Part shown: in pieces, positions 1 through 13,039 of the stretch
How the letters are laid out: each line of letters begins with the position of its first letter
How positions within the stretch are numbered: the stretch's first letter is position 1
From: Syncephalis fuscata
Taxonomy: Eukaryota > Zoopagomycota > Zoopagomycetes > Zoopagales > Piptocephalidaceae
Assembly: GCA_025786725.1 (NCBI GenBank)
Contig: JAHLTZ010000025.1
Coordinates: 124,001 to 188,000, forward strand
Direction of reading: 5' to 3'
DNA length: 64,000 bases
Position numbers and translations under genes: made by a program
The notes under the pieces: generated by a model
What the model was told of the DNA's origin: nothing
Seen by the model: the letters and a program-made list of their open reading frames with translations, nothing else
Databases searched by the model: none

Positions 1-2
1 CC

Positions 3-594
<592 letters not shown>

Positions 595-679
595 ACAGAG
601 CAGCAGTTCTATTATAACATATTGCCAATAGTCATGACGAGTAGATTGTGAGGAATTGATTATAATAAATCCCATAGTA

Positions 680-1989
680 TTAGCTGTCTATGACAGGCAG
701 TAAACGAAATTCTGCATAGGCTGTTTCATTGCTATGTTCAGAAGATATCATCATCTAAATGAACAATAATCAATAACACTGGTATAAAAGTATTCATATA
801 TTATACACTATAACTTACTTGTAGGCCTAATAGACCATCCTGGTTTGCACGAATAGATGCCTTATTTGCCACGGATAAAGCTTCAAGTGCTGTTTTTAAA
901 TGGCTACTTCGATATCTATTAACCATTTATCACTATTAGTCGTTCATAGAGTTGTTCTATTTAATCATTACACTTACCGATACCGAGAATAATCCACGCT
1001 TGAAAACGATTCAACAATATCGACATTAGCATTAAAATTAACCTATTAAATTTTTAGTATAATGATCAATTGAATAGTCTATCATTTACCTCAGTACTGC
1101 CGGTAATACCATCGGCAGATATATTTAAAAAGGCCGGTTCAGCTGAAGCCGTAATAGTTACTAGATCGCATACTTCAATAGCATGTATCAATGCATCTCG
1201 TAACCAATCAGCCTAGACAATTAATATTATTTGCATAATTAACGTAAACATAATAAAGAATAAATCATCTTATTTACCTTCATAATCACTTTGTAATAGA
1301 GTGGTGATTGATGCATATCAAAATAAAGCTGTTCAGTCATTTCAATACTTTGTAACTGACATGTCATAATAACTCCATTCTCCTCTAGTCTATCATTTGG
1401 CTATTTATTATTGATCATTTTGTATTAATCCAACTATACTTACATTAAACTCAAATCATTATTTTCTTGTAATCGAATAATCAGCGAGTTACTCGGCCCT
1501 GGTGGCAATAAAGATGCATTTGTCCGCAATCCACCGCCCAAGGAGCGTCGTTGCGTACCAAATGATTTGCCATCAGTGAAAGATCGACCACTGTTTTCGG
1601 TAATATTCAATGGAGCCAGAAAGAGTGCGAGCATACTTAGATTAATACCAAAAATATACGCTTCTTCACGAACTGGTGAATTAAATGTATATTGATGAAA
1701 CAATTCCTTTTGTAAATATGCAAACGCTTGTAAACTACCAGCATCCTACGTAAATTAACAATGTTAATAACTATTAACAATAGTAATACAGCTAATACCG
1801 CCATTGCTATTACCTCTACAGAAAACTTAATACCATCGTTTGTGACCGTGCAAATAGCCAACTAACCAATGACAAGGTTGATTAGTCAAGTAAAAGTGTA
1901 ATTCGGTAGACAAACCTCTTTAAAATGAACAGATTGGTCAGCATGTAGATATGCTGTGTCCCTGTTATTTTCGCCTCAAACTGTGTCAT
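680..1989 (-). CDS. RAD1: Checkpoint clamp subunit Rad1 (9-1-1 complex)
   Basis: A PCNA-like subunit of the Rad9-Rad1-Hus1 clamp, which is loaded at damaged DNA and activates the checkpoint kinase. The gene has about seven short exons. Visible stretches are AICTVTNDGIKFSVE, then LQAFAYLQKELFHQYTFN, then LEENGVIMTCQLQSIEMTEQ, then ADWLRDALIHAIEVCD, and finally MISSEHSNETAYAEFRLLP before the stop. They follow the order of the Rad1 sliding-clamp fold. The first exon starts at the ATG at 1987-1989 (MTQFEAK) but changes frame before VHFKE, which joins the next exon in frame. One extra base in the four-A run (TTTT on the + strand, 1968-1971) would restore it. The true 5' end is therefore slightly uncertain. 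Confidence 0.85.
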
Positions 1990-2134
1990 TGCGGCTATAC
2001 AAGTAAGTGAAGTAGAAACTAACAAAAAGGAAATCGTCAACTCGGCGGTATAGACAAGTCCGACACTGTCTTTCTTCTTTCCTTTTAAACCTCATCTAGC
2101 CGATTCGTTTGTTTTCTGACTCATTGTTACTAGT
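1990..2134. promoter_or_regulatory. Divergent promoter RAD1 / ERV41
   Basis: Only 145 nt separate the start codons of the two divergent genes, so their promoters must overlap. No TATA box or named site was identified; a TGACG-like core occurs close to the ERV41 start. Confidence 0.45.
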
Positions 2135-3713
2135 ATGAAGTTGACGTCGTTTGACGCATTTCCCAAGGCAAGTATCTATATAGTATGAACACGTGTGTAC
2201 ACGTGTATATACGTGTGTATATGACTAATGCAACCATTTAACAGCTTGAAGCTACCTACAAGCAACAGCGACGGTTTGGCGGTATTATCAGCATATGTAT
2301 TTCACTTGTGCTATGCCTGCTTGTTAAGCATGAAATATCCGAGTATATAGGACAACAACAGCACTATAAATTCTAGTAGATAGACAAATCAATCAGCCAC
2401 TACAGCTTAATGTGGATGTTACATTTGCCATGAAATGTGAATGTAAGCTATATAGATTTATTCTGTTATAAAAGTATTCACTATTTAACAAAATAGATCT
2501 TATTGCACACGCGGTTGATAATGGAGGGGCTTCTTCCAAGATTAATGGCCATTTACAACTGCAATCTGTAAGGATTTGAAACTATTAAAATAAAATAACT
2601 GACTAGTATGATGATAGAAAGATTTTACGGCCGATGGTGCCACACTACTTAGTGATATATTAAATGAAGAGACGAAAAATGAGGGCATCAGTCACAATGA
2701 CTATAATTCTGGCATGTCTGCATTCAGTATGGATAAGCATGGCAATTCATTGCATCATGCTGTCTACAACGGTAAGTCATTATACTATTCACTATTTGCC
2801 ACTTATTCCACTCTAATGATTAGACCATTCGTCTGAAGGCTGTCGATTATATGGGTCATTTGATGCGGCCAAGGTAATGTGAATACTGTAATTAAATACA
2901 ATAACTAATTTTATTAGATTGCTGGCAATCTACACGTTACCGCACTTGGTCATGGTCATGGTGGAGGACATGTACCACATGAAGGTAAGTAGATATCAGT
3001 GTAATTACTAGTTACTTAGTTCATTTTATTACATTAGCTATTAATTTTACACATCGAATTGATCGATTCTCTTTTGGTAAAGAATATCCAAATTTGGTGA
3101 ATCCCCTGATAATAGTGTAGAGATCTCAAATGGAGGCAAGTTTATTTGTTAGTTAAAAGCAATGTTCTAATAAATAATATAGATTTGGATAATTTTCAAT
3201 ATTATCTCTCGGTGGTAAGTCTAGTTAATGCACAATATATATAGTTGGCTTACATTATGATTAGGTGCCCACCATTTATCAAAGTAAATGACCAAATGAA
3301 TGATTAATTATTAATAGTTAACCAATCATTATGATTTATGTATATTAATGTAATTAGCACGATTCTCCAGTCCAATGTTTACCAATCAGTATGCCGTTAC
3401 TGAATATCATCGGGCCGTTAATTCAGAGCGTAATATTTGGCCTGGTAATACATATATATATATTATACTATTGGCAACATAGCTAACCATCTTATTATTA
3501 TTATTAGGTGTCTATTTTAAATATACTCTTGAGCCCATTTCAGTCCATGTCACCGAAGGCGATGACCGTTCACTATTTAACTTTTTAACTAGACTATGTG
3601 GTGTCATTGGTGGCATTTGGGTGACTACTGGGCTAATTTATGCCGTTGTTAATACTTTAAGTAATAATAATGGAAAACAAAGCTATACAGAGGTTAAAGA
3701 AATGAAGGACTAA
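2135..3713 (+). CDS. ERV41: Erv41/ERGIC2-type cargo receptor of ER-Golgi COPII vesicles
   Basis: A membrane protein of the Erv41-Erv46 complex, which cycles between ER and Golgi and retrieves escaped ER proteins. It starts MKLTSFDAFPK, the typical start of the family. A first transmembrane helix follows (IISICISLVLCLLV). The lumenal domain contains LQLNVDVTFAMKC, HAVDNGGASSKINGHLQLQ and INFTHRIDRFSFGKEYPNL. A second helix near the C-terminus (CGVIGGIWVTTGLIYAVVN) precedes a short charged tail ending EVKEMKD. About ten short introns interrupt it, including one after the eleventh codon. It lacks the paired cysteine motif expected of Erv46/ERGIC3, so the ERGIC2 branch is preferred. It converges on NAA25 with 96 nt between stops. 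Confidence 0.88.
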
Positions 3714-3809
3714 TAGAGTAACTATATGGATAGTATATATATACACAGCCAATACTATTACTTTATTACTCTTTCTGTTATACTTTTATTAATGTGTTAC
3801 TTTTCATCA

Positions 3810-6800
3810 TTAATGAAACAGTTTCTTTATATCCTTTACTTGCTGTGTTAATCGCCTAGCAATTTTAGACCAACTATACGATAGATGGTTTTCTACAATT
3901 GGAATGGCCGATTGGCATTCCTAATAATAAACATTATAAAATGAGTCATTATTAAATAGAGTGTCTATTAGTATTGATTATAACTATATACACGACAGCT
4001 TACCTTTATTGTGCTTAAATCCAAGACATTCACTTGCTGTGCCATAGTCATTTGGGCTCGTTTAGAAGAGGCGGCCATATTCAATAATTGCTGATCTACC
4101 ATCGCCAATAGCTCTTTTGTCCTTTTCTTCAACTCAATTGGATGCTATGTTGATTGAACTAATGAATATATCATAGTTTATACAACTAGAGGATCACTTA
4201 CAGGCTGAAGACTGGAACGGCACTTACTAGCTTTATCGGTAATAAGCTTTTCAGTAGCCATAATACCAATGGCTAGATAGAATATAGACTATACTCTTCC
4301 TGTTATTCAATAATTACTATAATACACTATTTGATTACCTCAATGATGGCTACAAGTGATCGACAATAGTCAAAGGTAACAATATCATCTGTTGAAATGC
4401 TAGGTACTATAAATACAGTTAATTATAATTTAATATGTATGTATGTATATTAATAAAATCACCATTCATTTGTTCAAATAATTTAGTGGTCAATTGTTCA
4501 AGCTGCTCCTTCATAATAGCATCCTCTATAAATATATTAATATTAATATTAATCCATTTATACTATTCAAATCGACTACTTGCCAATATCTCCGGTAATT
4601 CGCCTTTGTAATAGTTTTAATACTTGAACAAAGTATAACAACGTCTTATCGGGCAACTATAACCACCATTAACATTAATATTAATTGACTATATATTATT
4701 AATCATTTACCTCAGCATTATTGAATTGTTCAAATTGTGTCAATAAGTCATTTGCATTAACATCATTGCTATTAAATAGTACAGCAATAATGCGTAATCG
4801 CCATGCCTTATTATCAACAAGACTTGACTATATTACAGTTAAGCATTCTATTATTGTCTACACTACTTCGTATTCAACATACCGTGCTTAAATCGCGTGG
4901 AAGTAGCTGTTTTGCTAATGATAATCCATCCCAATGGGAAAGTGGCGGGAATGGTTCATAGTCTCGGTTATCAGATAGTTGAGATAAACGATTATCTACA
5001 CTTGAATGAACACGTATATATATATCCTTAATAATCACTTACCTGTATAATCTATATGTTCAAGATTTAGACTAGAAAGGAAGGTAATCAATGTTGGTAA
5101 TGATTTAGCTGCTTTTAACAGTTCAATTCTGTATTGTTCTTGTCGAATTACTTCTCGCTGTAACGAATTGCTCAATCGATCACGGAATTCAATAAAGTTT
5201 TCAATCTATTCATTTATATTGATTAGCACAAATTGCATGGCAGCCATTTATGCTGTAAATTACCTGAGAGAAAGTTGCATGCTTATAGGCTTGGGCAATC
5301 ATTTCTGGTGTCTATTAAATCACTTTAGTATCATTTTAATACTATACGTATTTAACTTACCTCAAAGATATTGGAGTTGTAAATAGAGGCAGATGATTCG
5401 AGTAGCTGCTCGGCCTCTTCCCATAAACCAAGATCAAAAAGTGTATCCGTCATAAGATAGCTCAATGTGTCATGTTGGACGTGTTTAATATTCAATGTTT
5501 CATACAATTCAACTGCTCGTGCGCCACAGCCTGTTATATAGTTTAATAAATATGTAAATATTCAGCGATAATCGACACTTACCCAATAAGCTATAGACAC
5601 GACAGAGAATAAGTGAATACTGAAAATTAAGATTATCCTTTTCGCGAGCTGCCTCTAGTACTACAGCGAGCGCGGCTAAATAGGCTGTATTATTGGATTG
5701 TCTAAATGCTTCAACCAACTTAGCCGATGCCAAATAAACAAGTCCATTAGATGATGGAGTGCCATTATTAAAGTGCTGTTTAAGCTTTTCCATAGCTGCA
5801 GTTGCCAATTCAGTGGGCGATGTCAATGCTGTTACAGAAGTGGCCCGATAGATTAGCGAGAATGCATTGGACTGAGCAATAGCACGCGAATCACCCTCAA
5901 ATGTATCGACTACGGATTGCAACTCCCCTGATAAAGATTTAACCATAGCTTCAGGCCATGATCCAATATATTTACTTAAATCTGCATAACAAGAAGGCTT
6001 ACTACCAAATATTTTGAAATAAGTTACTATGGCGGCTTTAAGAGCTGAGTAATCAATGTTGTTGCCGTTGTTATTCTGTAATTCAACTAGCACTAAATAA
6101 GAACTTCTTTCTGGTGTCTTGGCCAATTTAATTTGTTCGTTAATAAATAGTTCAGCTTCGGCTTTAGCTTCATCCTTTTTGATTCTGCGTAATGTATCGA
6201 CATAAGTACTGTAGATTGACCAGTCAGATGAGCCTTCTTGTAATTGTTTGACACAGAATTTGTTAAGATCCTCCCATTGTTCGAGTGTCGTCATTAATGG
6301 AATACGAAGGCTGTTCAGCTGTAACGGATCATTGAATTTACCAGCCAAATCCCCTGACAGTACACCAAGTGCTACTTCATGCTTATTTTGTGCCATCAAT
6401 ACACTAGCATATAACAGTAACTCTATAGATAGTTTATTATGCATTTAACATTATTGTTATTTAATTAACAATTACCTTCAAATTGTACTATTTTGTTATC
6501 TTCAGCAGCCTTGACCATCATACGTTCAGCAAGTGTTAACAGTAACTTTTTCTCTGTATCAGAAGCATTTTTGCTCTGTAATAACATGCAATTTACTGCC
6601 CAGAATAGATACTTGTTAGACTTGAATGTTTTATGCATACGTATAGCTAGCTGAATTGCATATCTATTAATTATATGCAATGTATCCATAGTCTATTACT
6701 TACTTGATGTTGTGCTTTAAAGCTGTCACCTCGAGCCAGTGCCATGAAGTAATAATTGGCCATTTCTTCACTATGAGGCTGTGCTTTAAATGCTGCTTCA

Positions 6801-7188
6801 TAAAAAGTGGCATTATCATCATCTAGTATACTGTAATTTAGTTGTCTGGCATTTATACATTGCTTAAATACTAACGTAGGCCCAATGCACGATAAACCAT
6901 CGATACTGGTTGCATAATCGCGGGATCCGTAGGCATTTCAGCCCGAACTAGCGTGCATTGCTCGAGTGATTCATTAGTTTTACCGGCTCGACATAAGGCC
7001 AAAGCCTTCAAAGCCTATGTAATGTCGTAGTAACATATTGGTATGAATACTAACATATAGTGTGCTTGTCTATTATAACTCACCATGACTTGTAAGGCAG
7101 CGGGATACTTTTTAAGCAATTTATTGCAATGTTGCACCGCCAACTTGTAGTTATGCTCGTCTATTGCGTCTGTAACCGTAACGGACAT
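3810..7188 (-). CDS. NAA25: NatB N-terminal acetyltransferase auxiliary subunit (Naa25/Mdm20)
   Basis: The ribosome-anchoring, TPR-rich partner of the Naa20 catalytic subunit, which acetylates N-termini beginning Met-Asp/Glu/Asn/Gln. The start chosen is the Met at 7186-7188, because VTDAIDEHNYKLAVQHCNKL then matches the family's opening TPR helix. Further support comes from ALKALALCRAGKTNESLEQC, from WEDLNKFCVKQLQEGSSDW followed by SIYSTYVDTLRRIKK, and from long helical segments in the large exon at 5509-6444. The C-terminal exon ends IARRLTQQVKDIKKLFH. About fifteen short introns are present. The frame upstream of 7188 stays open for 32 codons, so a longer N-terminus cannot be fully excluded. 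Confidence 0.85.
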
Positions 7189-7686
7189 ATATGTACGCCA
7201 CGAGCTGAGTATTACTGTGTTTATTGCCAATAAAACCCACCATAAATAAGACCTATACGCCGCTCCATGTTGAGTAAAAGTCAATGCCCACAGTATAAAA
7301 GGTGTTTTCTCCGAAACTGAAACTAAAATAATAAGTGAAAAAGTTAATACACTTTTTAATTTGCATCAAAACAATTAATGCAATGTGTGATGTGTGTGAT
7401 CACTTAAAGTAAAACATGATCCAATTACGATGCAGCACAATATCGATCATGCAAGCACAATCTGATAAACATTTTAGATATTAATAAATTGCAATTACTT
7501 AATGCATTAATATTTATAGTAATAATATTTATATGCGTTTTACGTAATTCAATAGATGTCTTGCTTGGTTATAACATTCATGCGTGTTTTAAACGATTTT
7601 TGTAATAAAAGCTGCTTTGTTGGCGCGGTTTTGTAGACGATATTTTCTATAGCGTATATATATTGTAAAATAAAAACACCATCAAA
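7189..7686. other. Intergenic, divergent NAA25 / chitinase
   Basis: AT-rich spacer of about 500 nt between divergent genes, with no coding pattern on either strand. A tataTATATTGTaaaATAAA stretch lies about 30 nt before the chitinase start and may hold its core promoter. Confidence 0.5.
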
Positions 7687-8712
7687 ATGGTAAGTTGAAT
7701 TGCTTTAGTAATACAACAGAATTAAATGGGTAAAATGAGTTTAGATTAAGTATGCATCCTTGCTTTTGGCGCTGCTAGCCAGCACTGCAACTGTATTGGC
7801 CTGTGATTCTGGCCTGGTTGTTTATTGGGGCCAAAACTCTTACGGCGTAACCAATAGTGCGGATAAAGCGAAATGGGAGGGCCGTCTAAGCGATTACTGC
7901 AACTCTGGTCTTGTAGGCACCGTGGTCATTTCCTTCTTAAATGTATTTGGTCAAGGAAAAGCGGCATCGGCCAATTTGGGCAATCATTGTGATCAGTCGA
8001 ACGTTTACAGTGGCACTCAAATGCCTGATTGCTCCACAGTTCAGGACGATGTGCAGACATGTCGTAAAAAGGGCGTCAAAGTGGAATTGGCCATGGGTGG
8101 TGCAGCGGGCAGCTACGGCTTTACCAGTGATGCTGATGGCGCTCAATTCGCCGAAGAATTAAACGATTTAGCATTTAGCGGCAAGGGAGATATACGGCCA
8201 TTTGGTCCTGATGGTGTGGACGGTGTCAACCTAGACATAGAAGATGGTAATCCAATGGGATATACTGGATTTGTTAATCGGTTACGCGAACTTAGTCCTA
8301 ACGTTCATATTTCGGCCGCACCTCAATGCGTATATCCTGACGCATCACTGGGCAACGTGCTTAAATCGGCACCTGTCGATGCCGTCTACGTTCAGTTCTA
8401 CAACAATGCTTGCGGTGTTCAGGCTTATGGTACAGATGCATTAATTTCAAGACATGGGCTGATTGGGCGAAGAACGATGCTAAAGTAAAGAATGCCAAAG
8501 TGTACTTGGGTGTGCCAGGATCTCCATCCGCTGCTGGCAGTGGTTACATCGATCCAGGCAAGCTTGATGAGATCACCAAGTCTTTAGCCAAGGAATACAG
8601 CGATGTATTTGGTGGTATTATGTTGTGGGATGCTAGTCAAGCATTTGGCAATGAGATTAATGGCAAATCTTATGCCCAATCCACATCGGAAACACTTAAG
8701 CAAGTCTGCTAG
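7687..8712 (+). CDS. Secreted class III-like GH18 chitinase
   Basis: A secreted endochitinase that hydrolyses beta-1,4-GlcNAc chains. The start codon sits alone on its exon: ATG 7687-7689, intron 7690-7750, then exon 7751 onward, giving M-YASLLLALLASTATVLA as the signal peptide before CDSGLVVYWGQNS. The GH18 active-site motif DGVNLDIE is intact, with the catalytic Glu at its end. VQFYNNACGVQ and YLGVPGSPSAAGSGYID follow as in plant and fungal class III enzymes. There is a -1 frame break at about 8430-8442. The frame up to GTDA and the frame from NFKTWADWAK are both clearly homologous, and no plausible GT-AG intron joins them. One missing base explains it, so a consensus error is likelier than a real lesion. 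Confidence 0.88.
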
Positions 8713-9131
8713 ATAAATAATAAACACCACATTTTGTTAACTATAAAAGTTGTGCTTTTGGATATTTGTTCAAACAATGTTGCATATTAAATGAATGTAA
8801 TTAATAAAATCAATTAAATGGTCAGTTGAAATTAACATGGCAGAGTTTTATTTAATAGAAATTGTTGATTATATTTCATGCTGTTTAATACCACTTTGCT
8901 TTGTAAATCATTGTTTTGGCTAAATAAATAGCAAGTACTGTAGCTGTTATATTATAAATACAATCATTGCTACTTCATTAAAATCCATCGGGTATTTTTA
9001 TTAATTTAACAATAAAAACAGCCTAACATTATTTCTACTATCGCTTTGTTATTCTCTATTGAAGCAGTATCAATAGGGATTCTCGGGATTAATAGCTACG
9101 CAATATTGACGTTGCATTTCATAAATTTCGA
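8713..9131. other. Intergenic, convergent
   Basis: AT-rich spacer between the chitinase and TXNL1-like stops. It should contain both 3' ends (AATAAA-like strings near 8718, 8803 and 9010). No gene is visible. Confidence 0.5.
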
Positions 9132-10450
9132 TTAATGACCCTCGGCGTTATTCTGTAAATTTTCCATACGAGTGGTCTCGACTGGTGATCCAATAACTGG
9201 ATACTGTTAAGAAGTGTAGCGTATCCTCATCCTCTGATTGATTAGTTTCAATAAACAGCTAGATTACAAAGCATTATTAGTTGATAAATACTAGAATATT
9301 GATAGCAATGTGCTATTTCTTTAACAATTACCACCAAATGATTGACCGATTGGAATTTTACAAATCGAAGTGGCACTGCAACATTCTGGTCATAATCAGT
9401 CTGAGTTAGCTCAAGCACTTGTGTTTCTGTGACGCTTTCTGCTTCTCGAAGCCTAGCGTACGAATATTGGCGTATAATTTGACTTTCTTGGGTGCTTGGT
9501 CGACACGATCTAGTTTCATGTTGCTAATAAGCTATTTCATGTAATTCTAATGTGCAAAATCACTGGCTTACCAAGGACAGCCGAGAACTTGATAGAGTGC
9601 AGTTTGACTGCCTGCTGGAAGGGTATAGAAATCATCAACTGAGCATCCACCTCGCTTTCCAAATGGCCCGATGCTTCAAATAGATTACGCACACCATGAT
9701 CACCGTGTTGGTTAAGACAGTCGACTTGAGCCACTTCAACTAATGAAGTAATATCTGCGGGTCCTTTTGAGTTACCAGCATCTGAGGCTGCGCCACCTTT
9801 GCTGCTAGCATGCTTTGAAATAAGACTGTGCAGACCATTGGATCAGCACCACGAAGATTGTCTACTCTTGGCCGTTCTTGTAAAACTAGACGCAAATATG
9901 ATGTTTAGTATTGAAATTGAAAAGTATCAATTTTTTTTACTTTAAAGGTTGGCCTATATATTAGTGTTAAACAAAGATAACTACATAGAATTGACAAGCT
10001 TACATGGCAGAAACGTTGGCCATTTGCGCAACTGACTAATTAAACAAAGGCTGTTAGAAAACCAATTGATTATAACATACTAGCTGTCGTTTCTAACCTG
10101 TAGCTGATCCACATCGACCTATACGTCATTATAAACAAATATTCTATATAAATACTATTGTCCTTACTACTTACCTTCAAAAACTGCACTTCAGGAAATT
10201 CGCGGCTAAGCTTTTCAAATACTGGCGCGATCATACGGCACGGCCCGCACCCTATATCGCTGTTAATACAAAATAGTTACCGTGCAAAGGTCTTACAAGT
10301 TGCTGTAAAATCCACAACCGTCTTTACCATGCTCGTGATTAGTAATGCTGCTTTCTTGCTAATACTATCTCTTACCAGAGTGGCTGGTGACGCGCCAGAC
10401 AGCTTTTGACGGAATTCCTCTTCGCTGGTTATTTGGTGAACACGGCTCAT
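9132..10450 (-). CDS. Thioredoxin-like protein with C-terminal PITH domain (TXNL1 type)
   Basis: A cytosolic redox protein that in other eukaryotes binds the 26S proteasome lid through its PITH domain. [19 protein letters not shown] opens the thioredoxin fold. The active site WCGPC is complete, but its Trp codon is split by an intron (donor after T, acceptor before GG). [20 protein letters not shown] follows. The PITH domain shows [18 protein letters not shown], then [20 protein letters not shown], then [12 protein letters not shown]. Two frame breaks are visible. One lies at about 9445 between [12 protein letters not shown] and EAESVTETQ (one missing base). The second region, about 9190-9215, breaks the last beta strand before [12 protein letters not shown] and may need two corrections. 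The C-terminus is therefore approximate. Confidence 0.8.
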
Positions 10451-11436
10451 ATTTAAAATATCGATGAGTGATAGTTGAATAGTGGAAGAAAAGAATAGAG
10501 TTGACGTAACGATAGCAACTAATTTGCTGCCATTATTCGTAATCGGCAAATGTTTTGTGTATTTTGCACACTATGATTGCTATACTGTGATGTGACCATG
10601 GCCATCGACTTGGCCCAATATGTATTATACAGTCTATACTGAATACATAGCTATAGACTAGAACTCTAGATACTTTATTATTATTATATGTCATGTGTTT
10701 ATTAATATAAAGTGAAATACTTTGACTATATGTTATGACCCTTATGAACGGTATATATCACCACAGTGTTTATTTTCATTCGACTGTAATCGGTATATTA
10801 ACACAGCAAAGATAGTGTACAAAATGAACACAGCAGTGATAAGCTATTTAAAGTTTTTATTTTATATATATACTAGTGTTTAAACAAAGCTGAATTGATT
10901 GATCATTAACATGCTAGTTATTATGCTGCCTTTTTAATAGTAATGATACGGCTCGCTTGGCATTTGCAAACTAAATCAATATTTAAACGCATTTAATTCA
11001 CACTTCTATTCGCTTTTATATATTTATAATTTGGACTTTAGGAATATCAATAATACGTGGTCAAGTAAACAGCATATAAACGATTCGTTACAATGCTACA
11101 CTATTACACTACTAATGTATAAACACTATCGTAAAAAAATAATATATACACGTTTTACTTCAAAATATTCAGCACTCATTCATGTGTTATTCAAAATGGA
11201 AGGTTCTATCAAGTGACAATATACATATATATCATGAATGCTTATACATACCTTAATAGGCAATGGCTGCATGGTTTGTTTTAGCATTTTCCATAAAAAA
11301 TTGAATAATTAAAATGAAAATATATATAAATGTGCAGTCTGCTCAATATGTTTGTTTATTATTTTTTACGATAAATACACTGTTCTCTGCACTTACTTTT
11401 TCTACACGTATTTAGAAATAACGAATTATAGATACG
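10451..11436. other. Intergenic, divergent TXNL1-like / kinase-like A
   Basis: About 1 kb of AT-rich DNA with several short unconvincing frames. No RNA gene or repeat was recognised. It should contain the promoter of secreted kinase-like gene A. Confidence 0.4.
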
Positions 11437-12935
11437 ATGGCAATTATAAATTGGAATCAGCTTATGATGCTAAGCAGTGCTTTAGCATTGATGTCTATTG
11501 CTCAGCTTATATCTGCTATACCGCGTAAAGTTGAATTACCCAAGAGTAAGTTGTTATGCCAGCTATTTGATACATCATACTAATAACAGCAATACATAGA
11601 AATATTTGCACAGGATCCACCACAACCATATTTGGATTTTAATATTCCAGTTGAATTTAATCATGAGGATGAAATATCATGGGATCAGCAATGGCGTGGT
11701 ATATATGTGGATGTTACGTGTCGCATAAGAAATAACTTTGAGAGTCAATTTCAATTTTTCCAGGTATTTATTAGCTATTATTAGCATCACAAACAGCTAA
11801 TTAATTGCGGCATCATAGGACCTTAAACGCAATGAAGCATTGTTAGAAAATGATCCTGGACGCCAATATGTTTTACATCCATACAAATCGTTCATTTTTC
11901 GAGGCAAACGCTGCTTTGTTATGCCTGAATCGACTAATGAAGAGCTAGGTTCCCACATGGAAACACTATCATCTTCTGATAAAGCCAAAGCAATATTACC
12001 ATTTTTTATTAAACTAATACGAGGTGGGACTAATCAGTATATTATGAGCATGCAAAATATTAATTAACAAGCTGTAAATAGGTATTAACTATATCCACAA
12101 GGTTGGATGGGCAGGTGTTGGCTTTAAAGCGTTTAGTAAGAGCATACCACGTTAACATTTAAAATACTGCTAACTAGACATTATAGATGCCGCTAAATTA
12201 GATTCTGATATAAATCCGATTATCAATGTTATGGAGATTGAACAACTAAGACGCATTGAATTTAGAAACAATGCCGTATTATTGATAGATCCACCTCAGC
12301 CAGACCTTTTATATTCCCCTGAATGGATCGAGAATACCAAAATCGATCCGCGTAAAGCTGATCTATGGGAAGTTGGCGAATTTCTTTACCTGAATCAATA
12401 CAGTGATTACTATCTTAGCTCAAGAAGATCTTTTGAACGAACCATAATAGAGACTTTTTCTAAGGTACCAGATGTACAACCGAACATTGGTGATATGAAA
12501 AAACAATTCAAAAAATTCATGCCTCACTTCAAAAAATTTATTGAAGAAAGCTATATAAATGCCATTAGAGTGGACAATAACAATCGAGCTGTTTTACTAA
12601 ATACAAATAGTGGCCTCCCAACAAATATCATTGCTACATCGCCATCACCACTCAAACATATTCCTTTAACATCAAAAATACTGAACTTACTAAGCTTTGT
12701 GCTAGATTATGATTCTAGATTTAGTGCTTTTAAAACCCATTTACAATTTTTATCTAATGGATTTTTTCAATTGGGAATATATTGTAAAGTTACTAGCGAG
12801 TATATACAATATCCCAATGAATATGGGGCCATATTTAGCATGATAAATAAGTTACTGCCAGTCAATGTTGAAGAACGATTAACGCTAGAGCAATACTTGA
12901 GTCAGTTAATAGCAATGCAAATGCTAATCGTTTGA
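11437..12935 (+). CDS. Secreted protein-kinase-like protein A (predicted pseudokinase)
   Basis: Not a named family I recognise, but the kinase fold can be traced. Exons 11437-11545, 11600-11763, 11819-12023, 12082-12135 and 12187-12935 give 426 residues. A signal peptide (hydrophobic residues about 8-27, LISA before IPRK) predicts secretion. LIRGINYIHKVGWAG occupies the place of the helix before the catalytic loop. The loop itself reads GVGFKAFN (171-178) where kinases have HRDLKPEN, so the catalytic Asp is Gly while Lys and Asn remain. DFG is replaced by DPP (212-214). LLYSPEW (218-224) matches the APE motif, and ADLWEVGE matches subdomain IX with its Asp. NVEERLTLEQYL matches the C-lobe end. 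Phosphotransfer is unlikely; a binding or decoy role is inferred. A paralogue lies inverted at 17720-19228. Confidence 0.75.
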
Positions 12936-13039
12936 ATCCATCCGGTCAACAACCTTTATCATAAACAATCGCTTTTAGCAATAAAAACTGATATTTTTAT
13001 TCAATTGTCTTTCCTATTAGCATATTGCATCAAATATGT

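Noticed and set aside
8427..8450. A 22-nt intron (GTACAG...TTCAAG) explaining the chitinase frame change
   Set aside because: Too short for this genome, and its removal leads straight into a TGA in the joined frame.
8410..8488. Programmed -1 frameshift in the chitinase
   Set aside because: No slippery heptamer or following structure is evident, and similar single-base breaks occur in many unrelated genes of the window.
11031..11216. Plus-strand frame in the kinase-like A upstream region
   Set aside because: Composition and lack of similarity suggest a chance open frame.
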